A DNA stretch of 64,000 bases from Streptomyces griseus (GTDB lineage: Bacteria > Actinomycetota > Actinomycetes > Streptomycetales > Streptomycetaceae): contig NZ_UAVD01000033.1 in the NCBI RefSeq assembly GCF_900460065.1, positions 186,001 to 250,000 of the forward strand. The letters are read 5' to 3'. Each line of letters begins with the position of its first letter. Position 1 is the first letter of the stretch. Of the stretch, positions 51,401 to 56,929 are shown piece by piece. Under the pieces are notes generated by a model. The model saw only the letters and a list, made by a program, of their open reading frames with translations, did no database searches and was not told the origin of the DNA. Position numbers and translations under genes: made by a program.

Positions 51401-54134
51401 GCACAAGGAGCACATGGCGCGCTGGGGCCTCCTCTCGATCGAGGCGCCGGAGGCGATGGACGCCCTCGACACCCTGCTCGGCGGCCCCCAGCGCCAGTTG
51501 AGCTTCATCCGGCTGAAGGACCTCGACGCCATCGAGGCGCTCGACCCGGCGACGCGGGTCACCGTCCACCCCAGGGCGCGGACCCGCGTGGCGCCCGCCC
51601 TCGTCGCGTCGGCCGCGGCCCTGCCCGCCGGGTGGGAGTCGATGCGCGCGATCGCCGCGTGGCGCGCGGACGAGCGCGACCCGCTGCTGGCGAAGATGGT
51701 CCGCGGGCACCTGCAGGCGCTCGGCGGGCTGCACGGAACCGGAACTCCCACGTCCCCCGGCGACATCGACCGGCTCCGCCGGAACGCCGGGATCCTGGAC
51801 AGGTACGCGACCTGGCTCGACCACGCGCTCCGCATCGTCCCGGAAACGGCCCCGCCGCCGGACGTCCTCCTCCGCGAGTGGGACGAGCGCCGCGCCCACT
51901 GGTCCACCGACCCCGACAAGGCGGCCGAACTCGCCCTGCTCGACGCCACGCTCCGAGCGCTCCCCGGCATCCTCACCGGCGCGACCAGGCCGACCGACAT
52001 CCTGTTCCCGCGCGGCTCCGTCGAACTCGTCGAAGGCACCTACCGGGACAACCGGGTCGCCGACCTGTACAACCGCGCCATGACCGACGCCGCGGTCTCC
52101 GTCGTCGAGGAGCGGCTGCGTCTCGACCCCTCGGCCCGCCTGCGCATCCTGGAGATCGGCGCCGGCACGGGCGGCACCAGCGTCGGCATGTTCGCCGCGC
52201 TGCGCCCCTTCCAGGAGCACATCGAGGTCTACACGTACACCGATCTGTCCAGGGCGTTCCTGAACCACGCCCGCAGCGCCTACGGCCCCGACGTGCCGTA
52301 CCTCTCCTACGCCCGCTTCGACGCCGAGCGACCGCTGGCCGGGCAGCAGGGGGTGGAGAGCGGGAGCTACGACCTGGTCGTCGCCGCCAACGTGCTGCAC
52401 GCGACGCGCGACACCCGGAACACGATCCGCAACGCCAAGGCGGCCCTGCGCCACGGAGGGTGGCTCCTGCTCAACGAACTCGCGGCGTTCGACGTCTCCA
52501 GCCACCTCACGTTCGGCCTGCTGGAGGGCTGGTGGCTCTTCGAGGACGACGCGCTGCGCATACCGGGTTCACCGGCGCTGTCGCCCGAGAACTGGCGGAG
52601 GGTGCTGGAGAGCGAGGGGTTCACCGCGGTGGTGCCCGTCCTGCCCGAGGCACGGGAGCTCGGACAGCAGATCATCGCCGCCGAGAGCGACGGGCTGGCC
52701 CGGCAGTCGGTGGCCCCGCGCACCGGCCGCGGGCCCGAGCCCCGGAAGCCCGGGCGGAGGCGGCCGGCCGGCCGGGAAGCCGGTGACCGGCCTGCGGCCC
52801 GCCGGGAAGCCACGGCCCCGGCGGCGGTGGACTCCTCGTCCCCGGCTGTCGCGGGCACCGTCCCGCGGCGTGCCGCCCACGTCCCCACCCCCGCTCCCGT
52901 CCCCGCCTTCGTCCAGGTCCCCGCGCAACCCCTGGACGCCGGAGGAGGGGCGGCCCCGTCCGCGGCCGGCACGGTGAGCCGGACCGAGGTCCTGTCCGGG
53001 TACCTCCGCGACCGGGCCGCCGAGACCCTCGGTATTCCGGCCGACCGGATCGCCCTCACCACCCCGCTCAGCGACTACGGCATGGACTCCATCCTCGTGC
53101 TCCAGTTGACGAACGCCCTGCGGGAGGACCTGGGAGAGGTCTCGTCCACCCTGATCTTCGACGCCGAGTCCGTCGCGGAGCTCGCCGACCACTTCGCCGC
53201 GAGTGGCGGCCCGCGGGTGGACGCCCTCGTGGCACGCCGGAACCAGGACACGGGGGAGCGGCCCGCCCCCGGGCCCGCGCCGCGGCCGTCGGCGGACTCC
53301 CCCCGCTCGGTGGCGTCCCTGTTCCGTACGGTGCTGGAGACCGGTACCCCGCAGCAGGCGGGCGACCTGCTGGCGATGGCAGCCCGGCTCCGGCCGGTCT
53401 TCGCGGCCGGAGCCGGCGACGAGCCGGAGGTGCTGAGGCTGTCGGACGGCCGGCGGGAGCCCGATCTGGTCTGCCTGCCGTCGCTGATCGCCCCCACCGG
53501 GGCCCACCAGTACGTGAACTTCGCCGGGGCGCTCCGGGGCCGGCGCCAGGTCTGGGCCGCCTCCCTTCCCGGCTACCGCGCCGGCGAGCCGCTGCCCGCG
53601 GACCTGGAGGCGGCGGCGGAGCGGCTGGCCGCCACCCTGCTCCGACGTTTCGGGGGCGGCGGGTTCGCGCTCGCGGGCTACTCCTCCGGCGGCTGGCTGG
53701 CCCACGAGGTGGTGCGCCGGCTGGAGGCGGCGGGCGCGCCCCCCGCCGGGCTGGTGCTGCTCGACACCCCGCGGACGACCGGAGCGGCGATGGTCGGGGG
53801 CATGACCGTGATCACACGGCGGCTGCTCGACCGCTTCCCGCGCCTGCCCCTCGCCGACGAACAGGTGACGGCGATGGCCCGGTACGGGGAGCTGCTCGAC
53901 GGCTGGCGCCCGCTGCCGGTGACCACCCCGACCCTGCTGGCGGCAGCCGCGCAGGAAGGGCCCCTGCGGGAACTGCTCGGCGACGACGCGCGGTCCGGCT
54001 GGCCGCTGGAGCACCGGCGGGCCGACCTGACGGGAGACCACTTCTCCCTGCTGGAGGAAGACGCGGCGGAGACCGCGTTCACGGTCGACCGCTGGCTGGA
54101 CACCCTGCGGGACCCGGCCGGAGGCACGCGATGA
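33465..54134 (+). CDS. five-module trans-AT glutarimide polyketide synthase with beta-branching module and TE
   Basis: A 6889-residue synthase without any AT. Module 1: KS (Cys181, HGPGT), DH (HxxxGxxxLP from His711), KR (TGGLGGIG near 1165), ACP (Ser1475). Module 2: KS with DTMCSGSST (Cys1766), a branching (B) domain at about 2186-2490 opening LHPFLGRNASDV, ACP (Ser2566). Module 3: KS (Cys2844), KR (near 3470), ACP (Ser3782). Module 4: KS (Cys4032), ACP (Ser4561) only. Module 5: KS (Cys4809), DH (His5317), KR (near 5796), C-methyltransferase (LEIGAGTG near 6227), ACP (Ser6542), then a TE with GYSSGG (Ser6740). Modules 1 and 2 match the KS-DH-KR-ACP plus KS-B-ACP pair that turns malonamyl into a glutarimide by Michael addition and imide closure. 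Module 3 should leave a hydroxyl, module 4 a ketone, and module 5 an alpha-methyl enoyl thioester. The KR of module 5 has YAAGC where Asn is usual, as in the KR of the Line A NRPS-PKS. Confidence 0.95.
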   Translation: MSTAAPQPAADDVAIIGLALRFPGAETLEELAGHLLAGRSLISEVPPERWSREEFFGDPRRGAQKTNSVWGGFVEHADRFDADFFAISPREAESMDPQQRMALELAWRAVENAGYAAGDLAGTATGVFMGVCHADYAEMMEREGVRTDAYFPTGTAYSIIANRISYQFDLQGPSITNDTACSSSLVAVYEAVRALGHGECGLALAGGVNLIWSPKHFVAFSQAGMLSRTGRASAFDQAADGYVRGEGGAVLLLKPLARAVADGDPVHAVIKGIATNHGGRTNSLTVTSPTAQANLIEGLYTRAGIRPETVSYIEAHGPGTPVGDPIEVMALKTAFRNLHAAQGTAARPESCGIGSVKTNIGHLEGAAGVAGIAKVIASLAHRSLPATVNFRQQNRLISFDDSPFHVVRETRPWEAPPAGPDGSVPPRRAGVSSFGFGGTNAHVVLEEHLADEPRRTDPPGPHLVPLSARTPERLRQVARTLLTHLREQPAQALADIAYTLRIGRDPMRERVAFIVADRTELVGLLAAFADGERAGGEVHRGATVRADDADAAGLGTAAALWAGGGTADWSERPREADPAAAPRRVRLPGYPFARERHWFRVPPKDGDAGIPREREAGTPGEGEAGRATADRSPAPTAPTAPTAPTAQTAGTANAARTEPARTGAERALTEQPGAASRSAAPHPLLHAAVPGSGGRRFASTFTGKEPFLAAHRVRGTPVLPAAAQVEMVRAAVARAAGRETGAPPAVRLRTMGWARPLVVRDGPVEVRVGLTARDGGALAFEISTGTAPGTVHSSGLAETVGAGEPARLDLAGLLAACPRERGQAQVYAEFRDRGLDYGPAMRGLRELRLGQGQLVARIVEPGADGAGDAGHVLPPSVLDAAFQASVVLLADTSTATGGGRSAPALPFAFEELTVHGPCAPETWAWVRRREGRGPLDMFDIDLCDGKGTMSVSLRGLVQRTEPAGATPGAGPETGGNTVTAAVSWVPAPLGVPDDGAGPVPVVRGYLGGRAARHTAAVADLTGFTVARLPDVDPGRVAEGAGAALDLAFRDVADAVRSKPAGPRRFVVLVDDRPPRHYHAPLTGLFRTVVQENPRVSGRVVRVADLDAAPPERIAEILRAEAADRSADCDVRYGADGTRQASRPGELRLGDGAEVPPLKEGGVYWITGGLGGIGRHVARYFGRYPGVTVVLSGRSEHGAVSEAALRELRDAGVDAHHVPVDVGSRTDVDRAVRAITGAHGGIDGIVHAAGVLRDAYVFTKDASDLRAVLAPKVDGVLHLDAASRGLTLDFFVTFSSVAGVFGNAGQSDYAAANAFLDAFAHHRQALVDIGERTGRTRSVSWPLWADGGMSVDAVTLRTMRRDRGWEPLPTEDGLRLLGRALGDAPPHVVVAHGAAATLTAAPTPPAAPTVPDPPAAGSAASAPAASAPAETAATVADEVLRERATALLRRVVGEALHRDPGTLEETVDLIEYGIDSLAILDTTAALEELFGPLPKTIFFEYTDIAGVAGYFVAEHAGVLRTVPDTASPHRTTAGRTADASAPAEATVPAEATAPVGGTVPVAASLPATPERPVAEAAPASARSRSEAPGARDDYHDIAIIGVSGSYPGADTLDELWAVLEEGRHAFREVPRDRWDHDAIYSSDRGVLGKSTIRTGTFLSDIDTFDPRYFRISQREAENMSPEVRLFLRAGVEALEDAGYSRETLRRKYDGDVGVLAGSMSNHYGLYGFENGLTRGSAASGSYTGTLPNMLSYFYGFTGPSLFVDTMCSGSSTCVHQAVQMLRARECAMAVAGGVNLLLHPYNLISSSQEHFTTATSDVIRSFGLGADGTILGEGVGALVLKPLVEAERDGDHVYAVIKGTALANAGVRNGFTVPSPRMQARAIEKAIDDAGVDPRTISYVEAHGSGTSLGDPIEVKALTTAYRKHTPDTGFCAIGSVKSNMGHLLHAAGMIGIAKVLLQFQRGQLVPSLHSSVTNPDIDFSRTPFRVQQELTAWKPAVTSVDGREVTHPRRAGITSIGAGGMNSHMILEEYPRHDGAARGSAPGGREELLVFSAMNDAALLAYLARFRAFLAKAAAPDLASVAHTLRVGKNELPHRWAFLARTVDEALAAVDRRLAGDRDLGAALAGDGARTADLRDLATAWVGGSSADWQRADAQDAPAPRRVSLPAYPFERVRCWVAPQDGAPSVTAPLALREKLHPFLGRNASDVTGLRYVLDVHLDDLLDYGRTLGERQDRTRGIVPTFAVDLAIAAAKVSGFSDGSLVRGLRLLGPVDWTAAARLVTVLDTAGGDSAAGAVHTEDASGRRTAVAEFALRADGGGGTRPTGHPHAGPFVGLLPGALAPDLAEPLSPAVFLAELAGGGVGYAPELAGVEEVFRLRDGRLVLRLGTPELQHDRVKPRVTLAPQVLQAVAQGLRFEAKRTGDPRWARSAPHRIDEVRIFADGADGRVPVAYAVFDVTASGEGIGGSVGLLDRNGGVVGVLAGLWCGDDEGPREDPEVTARTSGATTAAARGGNGQADDGTPGETGEAGRLLAFAVDELRGLASGILKFDPGELDARTGFDAFGFDSISLVALASQASERLGVELTPAVFFDRSTLASLGEHLVAEHAATLRTAYEQSTGTPARADAPATAVRTSGTSAGTPRTSGAPRPPAPDTGHRTRRESAGAPDAAPRPADPGGAFPIAVIGASGRFPGAPDLDAYWANLAAGTDQVTAFPVDRYDEEYARIVEASDFPRHAGVLDGVDAFDAAFFRILPREAELMDPQHRLALQTVWNAVENSGYAPADLPAGTGLFFGVSGTDYATLLAAHGTPPDAFTSTGNAHSMLANRISYVLDIHGPSEPVDTACSSSLVAVHRAVEALRSGACDAAIAGGVNLLLSVDTFVSAAQAGMLSPDGRCKTFASDANGYVRGEGVGAVVLKPLAAAERDGDAILAVIVGSAENHGGRANSLTAPNGAAQADLVVRAMDGIDPRTIGYLEAHGTGTPLGDPVEVQALRNAFRRLGSDGEGTCALGSVKPNIGHLEAAAGIAGLLKTVLAMEHGTLPPSRNLDEINPYIQLDGSPFRIVRACEPWERATDEHGAPVPRRAGVSSFGFGGANCHVVLEEYPGRDQEAASDPDAPGGRRVAVPLSARTERELRERARDLLAHLEDARRTDSLRSIAWTLQTGREAMAERVGWAVASRGELASRLREFISGSGDGPDPVPGQDRDGLTGMMARWCAGGEAEWRRLYGPDGSGTPRRAHLPAYPFARDRYWIPRSPEPSAPTRSHAAGPERAVAVPAREPAPVPAPATTLSVPRWTPRPAAGAPGPADGSPYRRHAVILCGTPASLREGVGRLLPGVRCHAVTTAGRRPETRFTDLSRQVFQLVRTLAGEAHDGTTLVQVVTSGAEDEEAGPALSALLRTTALENPRITGQVILLDGASDPARIADAVLENARHADDPLVLHRDAQRHVRTWTPRTAAGAGTPWRSGGTYLITGGAGGIGAVVARRIARDTERAELVLVGRSAPGPRTDRLLAELREAGAAARYAVADVSRWEEVRHLLAEVRERSGAVHGVIHAAGVIHDAYVKEKTPEEWEWVLGPKVDGAVHLDRATADLPLESFLLFSSGAAVTGNPGQADYATANAHLGTFAARRNARVAAGGRSGRTVSIAWPLWKDGGMAVDDATRAYLRRHRGLVPMESDAGLDALLDAWRLGEAGEDQIWVHHGDPERADPDPVAASAPRSAPAPAPVAGTAPAPASVPDAVNGVAPDPDTLKSVLGIFARVTKLPPHAIDLDRPLDELALDSVMVVQLNRELHTVFGETSTTLFYEAPTLRAVADHLTGPPIRTGRETATAPGVPEAPRSAVPRPAPAPSGAPDRDDAIAIIGMSGRYPGARNPDEFWQNLTAGRDRITEIPGDRWPLDGFYEPDRATAVANGLSYSKWGAFLEDFDAFDPHFFRIAPRDAYAMDPQERLFLQASWEVIEDAGYTREELARRHQRRVGVFAGVTKSGHARHGEARLPSGERIAPALSFASLSARTSYVLDLRGPSLTIDTMCSSSLTAIHEACEHLRRGSCELAVAGGVNLYLHPSDYVELCRSGMLSSQSRVRSFGRGADGFVPGEGVGAVLLKPLARARADGDRVLAVIRGTSINHGGRSNGYTVPSPAAQAELIGEALTRAGISAREVGYVEAHGTGTELGDPIEVKGLSLAFEKFTGDRQFCAIGSVKSVIGHLEAAAGIAGVTKAVLQLRHRTLVPSLHAEEPNPGIRFEETPFRLQRALAPWESARPRVTAVSSFGAGGSNAHVIIEEYVADAAPAERSTDDGEQLVVLSARTAEGLRLSAARLAAFLEQEEAHGRTVRLADLAFTLRSGREAMRERLAVAVPSVPELRRLLDVFAETGDGTAVPGLHRGGTGQDRGAAAAIRADGDLRELLAERWGRAGKYGELAALWADGMDLDWRALPGAVPPPRRISLPTYPFARDRFWIGDLEPAGRPIATGAPPHADTGPGDRRVAVTGTPADAVTPRTAPGGPAAVTPRTAAEPRDPAGTAPGERLARLVRAKIADVLVMAPEEIEGGLAFADYGLDSILAVRLVHVLNEELGTDLSTDVVFDHSSADRLAAHLLAEVGPAAAPAPVPPPPAPPAPGPAPTRGGTTADRPATSDGAAPAGPPTGPEPIAVIGMSGRFAGSDDLDELWTHLANGDDLITEATRWDLPATGPDGSARCTQGGFLDGIDRFDPVFFGISGVEAAVMDPQQRLLLEEAWKALEDAGHAGRQLGGTRCGVYAGCWNGDYHELVGEDSPAQAFWGNMASLIPARISYVLDLKGPALAVDTACSSSLVAIDLACRGLRSGETDMALAGGVFVQTTPRLYELAGRAGMLSPTGRCHTFDHRADGFVPGEGVGVLVLKRLRDAIADGDHVHGVIRATGTNHDGATNGITAPSSVSQEALLREVHASCGIDAGSIQLLEAHGTGTPLGDPIEFSALSRVFRAGTERTGFCALGSVKSSLGHTQFAAGIAGVFKILLAMRHRQIPASPHFEKPNAAIDLDTSPFSLSTRHRTWEAPSDGGPRRGAVSSFGASGTNAHLVIEEAPDTSRTRTRTPGPARLVVLSAHSREQLAEQVSRLAGHLRHGDAPDLGDLAYTLTVGRDRFPHRFACVARDRAELLRILDAGLDGPEAFTGRATPEGEGRPGADTSRGEACLERRARYAADATEAEEHGARASGVRADASRAGAEHRRPDADACRADLTVLAECFVRGAALDYGAIFPAGSHRRIPLPTYPFARESHWAGPPPPAPLPVPGTPGKRPAAAHPLIHRTSEAPDSPGALRASAVFTDADPVLRDHTVRGQHVLPGVVHLELARQTAVRLWGADATAPLLMRDITWVRPATARDGEPLDVDILVRPGDEDRLTFEITTRADRGADPTVLSTGRVYRTGTTRPGRVDLTSLRAACTTTVSATRVREALASMGIVHGPSLRAVREAYVDTGTGTVLAELELPAGASPADGGPVLPPALLDSAIQASIALHLGDGPADPETAVPFALDRFELLAPCPSSARAVVRVADATGPATALSRLDVDITDVHGRVCVRMTGYTSRRLRPPVPSLFAPVWESVAAHTPDGHAPDPADHMLVVGGTAEQRAALLGRHPGATPWDLAPGTTTEEIAARLRSAGPVGHLVWIAPGPGPDGGPALPPTDTAGFAAAQEDGVVAAFRTAKALVRTGHDARPLRITLVTRRALATYDDEPTAPAHAGLHGFFGSLAQEYANWSVRRADLDTDELPHDLLALPGRTGDDPLAHRAGQWLARRWAPDEPGDAQPAPYRRGGVYVVIGGAGGLGTQWTRHVVRNHDAHVIWIGRRPADASIDARLAEAGARVSYLSADAADPASLRLAHKEIKRRHPRIHGVVHAALDLRDRSLARMDEGTLRASLAAKAGVGVAMAEVFADEPLDFALFFSSVQSFTTAAGQSNYAAGCTFGDAYAHFLDRHWPCPVKVMNWGWWGSVGSASTERHKEHMARWGLLSIEAPEAMDALDTLLGGPQRQLSFIRLKDLDAIEALDPATRVTVHPRARTRVAPALVASAAALPAGWESMRAIAAWRADERDPLLAKMVRGHLQALGGLHGTGTPTSPGDIDRLRRNAGILDRYATWLDHALRIVPETAPPPDVLLREWDERRAHWSTDPDKAAELALLDATLRALPGILTGATRPTDILFPRGSVELVEGTYRDNRVADLYNRAMTDAAVSVVEERLRLDPSARLRILEIGAGTGGTSVGMFAALRPFQEHIEVYTYTDLSRAFLNHARSAYGPDVPYLSYARFDAERPLAGQQGVESGSYDLVVAANVLHATRDTRNTIRNAKAALRHGGWLLLNELAAFDVSSHLTFGLLEGWWLFEDDALRIPGSPALSPENWRRVLESEGFTAVVPVLPEARELGQQIIAAESDGLARQSVAPRTGRGPEPRKPGRRRPAGREAGDRPAARREATAPAAVDSSSPAVAGTVPRRAAHVPTPAPVPAFVQVPAQPLDAGGGAAPSAAGTVSRTEVLSGYLRDRAAETLGIPADRIALTTPLSDYGMDSILVLQLTNALREDLGEVSSTLIFDAESVAELADHFAASGGPRVDALVARRNQDTGERPAPGPAPRPSADSPRSVASLFRTVLETGTPQQAGDLLAMAARLRPVFAAGAGDEPEVLRLSDGRREPDLVCLPSLIAPTGAHQYVNFAGALRGRRQVWAASLPGYRAGEPLPADLEAAAERLAATLLRRFGGGGFALAGYSSGGWLAHEVVRRLEAAGAPPAGLVLLDTPRTTGAAMVGGMTVITRRLLDRFPRLPLADEQVTAMARYGELLDGWRPLPVTTPTLLAAAAQEGPLRELLGDDARSGWPLEHRRADLTGDHFSLLEEDAAETAFTVDRWLDTLRDPAGGTR
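35364..35408 (+). repeat. 9-bp tandem repeat in a PKS linker
   Basis: Four perfect copies of GCGCCCACC (35364-35399) and one degenerate copy encode Ala-Pro-Thr repeats in the linker between KS1 and DH1. It is probably a slippage-prone flexible linker with no catalytic role. Confidence 0.85.
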
Positions 54135-55090
54135 GCGACGGCCTGGGCTTCAGCCTCGCGCAACTGCGGTACTTCGTCGTCTCCGCCGAAGTGGGCAACA
54201 TATCCGAGGCGGCGGAGCGGCTGTGCGCCTCGCAGTCGACGGTCTCCTCGGCGGTGATGAGGCTGGAACGCCAACTCGGCGTACAACTCCTCCTGCGTCA
54301 CCACGCTCGGGGGGTCACCCTCACCCCGAGCGGGCGCCATCTGCTGCGGGAGGCCCGGGACCTGCTGGGGCGGGCCAGGAACCTCAAGGCGCGTGGCGAC
54401 GCCCTGGCGGGGGGTGCCGTCGGCCGGCTCGACGTCGGCTTCCTCGCGTCACTCGCCCCGTTCCTGCTGCCCGGCGCCCACCGGCTCGCCCGGCAGCGTT
54501 ACGCCGACCTCCGGCTGACCTTCCACGAGGAGCCGGCCGACCGGCTGGCGGCGCTCCTGGGCGAAGGGCGCTGCGAACTGGCGGTCACGTACGACTTCCT
54601 GGCCGGGGACGCCCGGTTCCACGCCCTGGCCGAAATGCCCGTCCACGCCGTGCTGGCCGAGGACGACCCGCTGGGCGGGAGCGGGCCGGTGGAGCTGGCC
54701 GCACTGGCGGCCCGGCCGCTGATCACCCCGAACACGCCCGACGACATCCGCCACGCCGAGAAGCTGTTCGCCGACGCGGGCGTCCCCCTGCCGCGGGTGA
54801 TCGGAGCCACGAGCGTGGAGACCGTGCGCGGTCTCGTGGCGGCGGGTTCCGGATTCGCGCTGATGCACCAGCGCGGCCGGGCGACGACGACCCTCGACGG
54901 GGGGAGGGTCCGCACGGTCGGAATCGCCGACGACCTGCCTCCCGCCTCCCTCGGCGTGGCCATGATGCCCGGCCTGGCGATGAGCGGCCGGGGCATGGCC
55001 TTCCTCGACGTGCTCGGGTCGGTGGTCCCGGCGGGCCCGAGCGGACCCGCCGGACCGCCGCACCCGGCCCTGGGCCGAGCGAGCCCGTGA
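54131..55090 (+). CDS. LysR-family transcriptional regulator
   Basis: A 319-residue protein. Residues about 8-65 form the winged helix-turn-helix (LAQLRYFVVSAEVGN, then ASQSTVSSAV), followed by a linker helix and a periplasmic-binding-protein-like effector domain. The ATG overlaps the PKS stop as ATGA, so it should be translated with the PKS at the end of the operon. LysR proteins usually act near divergent promoters; the gap between the Old Yellow Enzyme and SDR genes 1.5 kb away holds two clear dyads and is the likeliest target. An effector such as a pathway intermediate would be typical but is not shown by sequence. Confidence 0.92.
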   Translation: MSDGLGFSLAQLRYFVVSAEVGNISEAAERLCASQSTVSSAVMRLERQLGVQLLLRHHARGVTLTPSGRHLLREARDLLGRARNLKARGDALAGGAVGRLDVGFLASLAPFLLPGAHRLARQRYADLRLTFHEEPADRLAALLGEGRCELAVTYDFLAGDARFHALAEMPVHAVLAEDDPLGGSGPVELAALAARPLITPNTPDDIRHAEKLFADAGVPLPRVIGATSVETVRGLVAAGSGFALMHQRGRATTTLDGGRVRTVGIADDLPPASLGVAMMPGLAMSGRGMAFLDVLGSVVPAGPSGPAGPPHPALGRASP

Positions 55091-55530
55091 CGGCGGGGCG
55101 GACCGGGGGCCGCGGGGAGCGCCCACCACGGGGCCGGCGCCGCCGAGCGGAGCGTTGTTCTCACGGCGGGGCCCCGGGAAAAGACCACGGAGCGTTTTCT
55201 CCGGCGGGGATTTTTTCCGGCACTCGGCGAGGAGAATGAACCACCGGCGGGGAACCGAGCCCCTCCGATTCCTTTTCGTGCGCGGGTTTTCTCGCCCTGT
55301 CCGGGATATCCGTCGTCCGGGTCAGGAGAAAGGAATTCCTCGGTCCCGTTGCCCATGTATTCCACCGGGCTGCCGTACCGGGCGTGGCGGACATCCGGGG
55401 ACGCGGCCGTGGCGCACGTGTCCCGGGAAATCGGGGAGCGCGGGCACGGCAGCGGTGCCCGCGCCGCCCGCCGCGGCTCCTCGGGCCCGGCGACGCGGTG
55501 CGCCACCGGGCCCCTCGGAGCCGCCGTCGC
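55091..55530. other. non-coding stretch between convergent LysR and OYE genes
   Basis: About 440 bases with no convincing gene in either direction. The left part contains short T-rich tracts (around 55194 and 55211) within G+C-rich sequence. The right part holds the strong hairpin at 55438-55464. Nothing else is supported. Confidence 0.6.
55438..55464 (-). terminator. strong hairpin, likely terminator of the OYE gene
   Basis: Perfect 10-bp arms GCGCGGGCAC and GTGCCCGCGC enclose a 7-base loop, 66 bases past the stop of the leftward oxidoreductase gene. There is no U-tract, as is common for actinomycete terminators. Confidence 0.6.
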
Positions 55531-56625
55531 TCAGGCCAGGGTCCGCAGCACGGACGGGTCGTAGGGGACGGCCCGGTCCAGCTCCCCCCGGAGCGCCAGC
55601 GCCGCCCAGTCCGGATTGGCCAGCAACGACCGGCCGACGGCGACCAGATCGAACTCGTCGCGGTCCAGGCGGGCCACCAGCTCGTCGATGCCCGTCACGC
55701 CGGACGGTCCCGTGAAGCCCTGGGAGAAGTCGCCCTCGCCGTACTGCCGGTCCATCCCGACCGAGCCGACCGCCACGGTGGGCCTGCCGGTGAGCTTGCG
55801 TATCCAGCCGGCCAGGTTGAGCGTGCTGTCGCTGTCCTCGAACTCCGGCAGCCAGTAGCGCCGGGTCGAGGCGTGGAACACGTCGACACCGGCCGCGGCC
55901 AGGGGCTCCAGCAGCAGGCGCAGCTCGTCCGGGCTCGTCGCGGTGCGCGCCCCGTACTCGCCGAGCTTCCACTGGGAGAAACGGAAGAAGACGGGGAACC
56001 GCGGGCCGACGGCCGCACGGACCGCCCGCACGACCTCCGCGCCGAAACGGGCCCGGGACGTGGGGTCGCCGCCGTAGCGGTCGGTGCGCCTGTTGGTCCC
56101 GGTCCACAGGAAGTCATCGATCAAGTAGCCGTGGGCGCCGTGCAGTTCGACCCCGTCGAACCCCAGCCGCGCCGCGTGCGCGGCGGCCACCGCGAACGCC
56201 TCGACCGAGGCCTCGATGTCCTTCCGCGTCATGGCCCGCCCCGCCGGGGCGCCGTCCAGGCCGATCCCGGACGGGCCCTCTGCGGGCGGATCGGTCGCGG
56301 TCCGCGCGGCCCCCGTGTGCCAGAGCTGCGGAATGATCCGGCCGCCCTCCTCGTGCACCCGGCGCAGCACACGGGCCCAGCCGGCGAGGGCCTGTTCGCC
56401 GTGGAAGTCGGGCACGCCGTCGTACGCCGGGGCGGCGGGGTGGCCGATGTAGGTGCCCTCGGTGATGATCAGCCCGACGCGGTGGGCCGCCCGGCGCGCG
56501 TAGTACTCCGCCACGTCCGGACCGGGCACGCCGCCGGGAGACGCCGTCCTGGTCATCGGGGCCATCACGATCCGGTTGGGGAGCGTGAGGCCGCCCACGG
56601 TGAACGGTTCATCCAGCCTGGCCAT
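55531..56625 (-). CDS. Old Yellow Enzyme family flavin-dependent ene reductase
   Basis: A 364-residue TIM-barrel flavoprotein. The start is taken at 56625 (MARLDEPF) because GGGAGG lies five bases upstream; the frame stays open further 5' but without domain content. Motifs include QLWHTG, the ELHGAHGYL active-site segment with its His pair, and NRRTDRYGG, all typical of NADH:flavin oxidoreductase/OYE proteins. The expected reaction is NAD(P)H-dependent reduction of an activated C=C next to a carbonyl. In this glutarimide context it could reduce the enone or dienone form of the ring after aldol closure, consistent with the proposed phenol-to-cyclohexanone reduction in cycloheximide biosynthesis. 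It is transcribed away from the SDR operon. Confidence 0.9.
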   Translation of the reverse strand: MARLDEPFTVGGLTLPNRIVMAPMTRTASPGGVPGPDVAEYYARRAAHRVGLIITEGTYIGHPAAPAYDGVPDFHGEQALAGWARVLRRVHEEGGRIIPQLWHTGAARTATDPPAEGPSGIGLDGAPAGRAMTRKDIEASVEAFAVAAAHAARLGFDGVELHGAHGYLIDDFLWTGTNRRTDRYGGDPTSRARFGAEVVRAVRAAVGPRFPVFFRFSQWKLGEYGARTATSPDELRLLLEPLAAAGVDVFHASTRRYWLPEFEDSDSTLNLAGWIRKLTGRPTVAVGSVGMDRQYGEGDFSQGFTGPSGVTGIDELVARLDRDEFDLVAVGRSLLANPDWAALALRGELDRAVPYDPSVLRTLA

Positions 56626-56735
56626 GATGTCCTCCCGATCCGAGGAAGCCGTGAGAACGACGTCCCGCGCGTTTATTGACGACCTGTTCGACAGGGAATT
56701 CTCAAGCGATACGGGGAATGGTCCGGTCGCCCGAC

Positions 56736-56749
56736 GATTGTGCACGATC
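56736..56749. promoter_or_regulatory. dyad centred on GTGCAC
   Basis: GATTGTGCACGATC is an inverted repeat with a single mismatched pair. It is a candidate operator between the divergent genes. Confidence 0.4.
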
Positions 56750-56789
56750 ACCGGCCATGTTGACCACAGTGCCGCTGTATCGCAGAAGG

Positions 56790-56804
56790 CGATGCACTGC
56801 ATCG
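56790..56804. promoter_or_regulatory. perfect interrupted palindrome CGATGCA-C-TGCATCG
   Basis: Seven-base perfect arms around one base, 41 bases to the right of the other dyad. The 15-bp size and the spacing suit cooperative binding of a LysR-type tetramer. This is inference only. Confidence 0.45.
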
Positions 56805-56929
56805 GCAGAATGAATTTGACCGTGCCGAACGGAGGGGGAATATTTGGGCCGGTGGAAACAGCGTCATTCGGGCAGCGGAGCATAACGCCCAGTCCATTTC
56901 GGTCGTATGACGGCCCGTAAGGGAAAGTG

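Larger units (their letters stand above)
56626..56929. promoter_or_regulatory. divergent promoter region, OYE / SDR-P450-CAR operon
   Basis: About 300 bases without a gene and of visibly lower G+C than its surroundings. It must drive the leftward ene reductase and the rightward tailoring genes. It carries two dyads (56736-56749 and 56790-56804) that suit a dimeric regulator such as the LysR protein encoded nearby. Confidence 0.6.

Noticed and set aside
29917..55220. CGGGGATTTT shared by 29920-29929 and 55205-55214, possibly a common operator
   Set aside because: The second copy lies between convergent genes, not in a promoter, and a single 10-base match is weak evidence.
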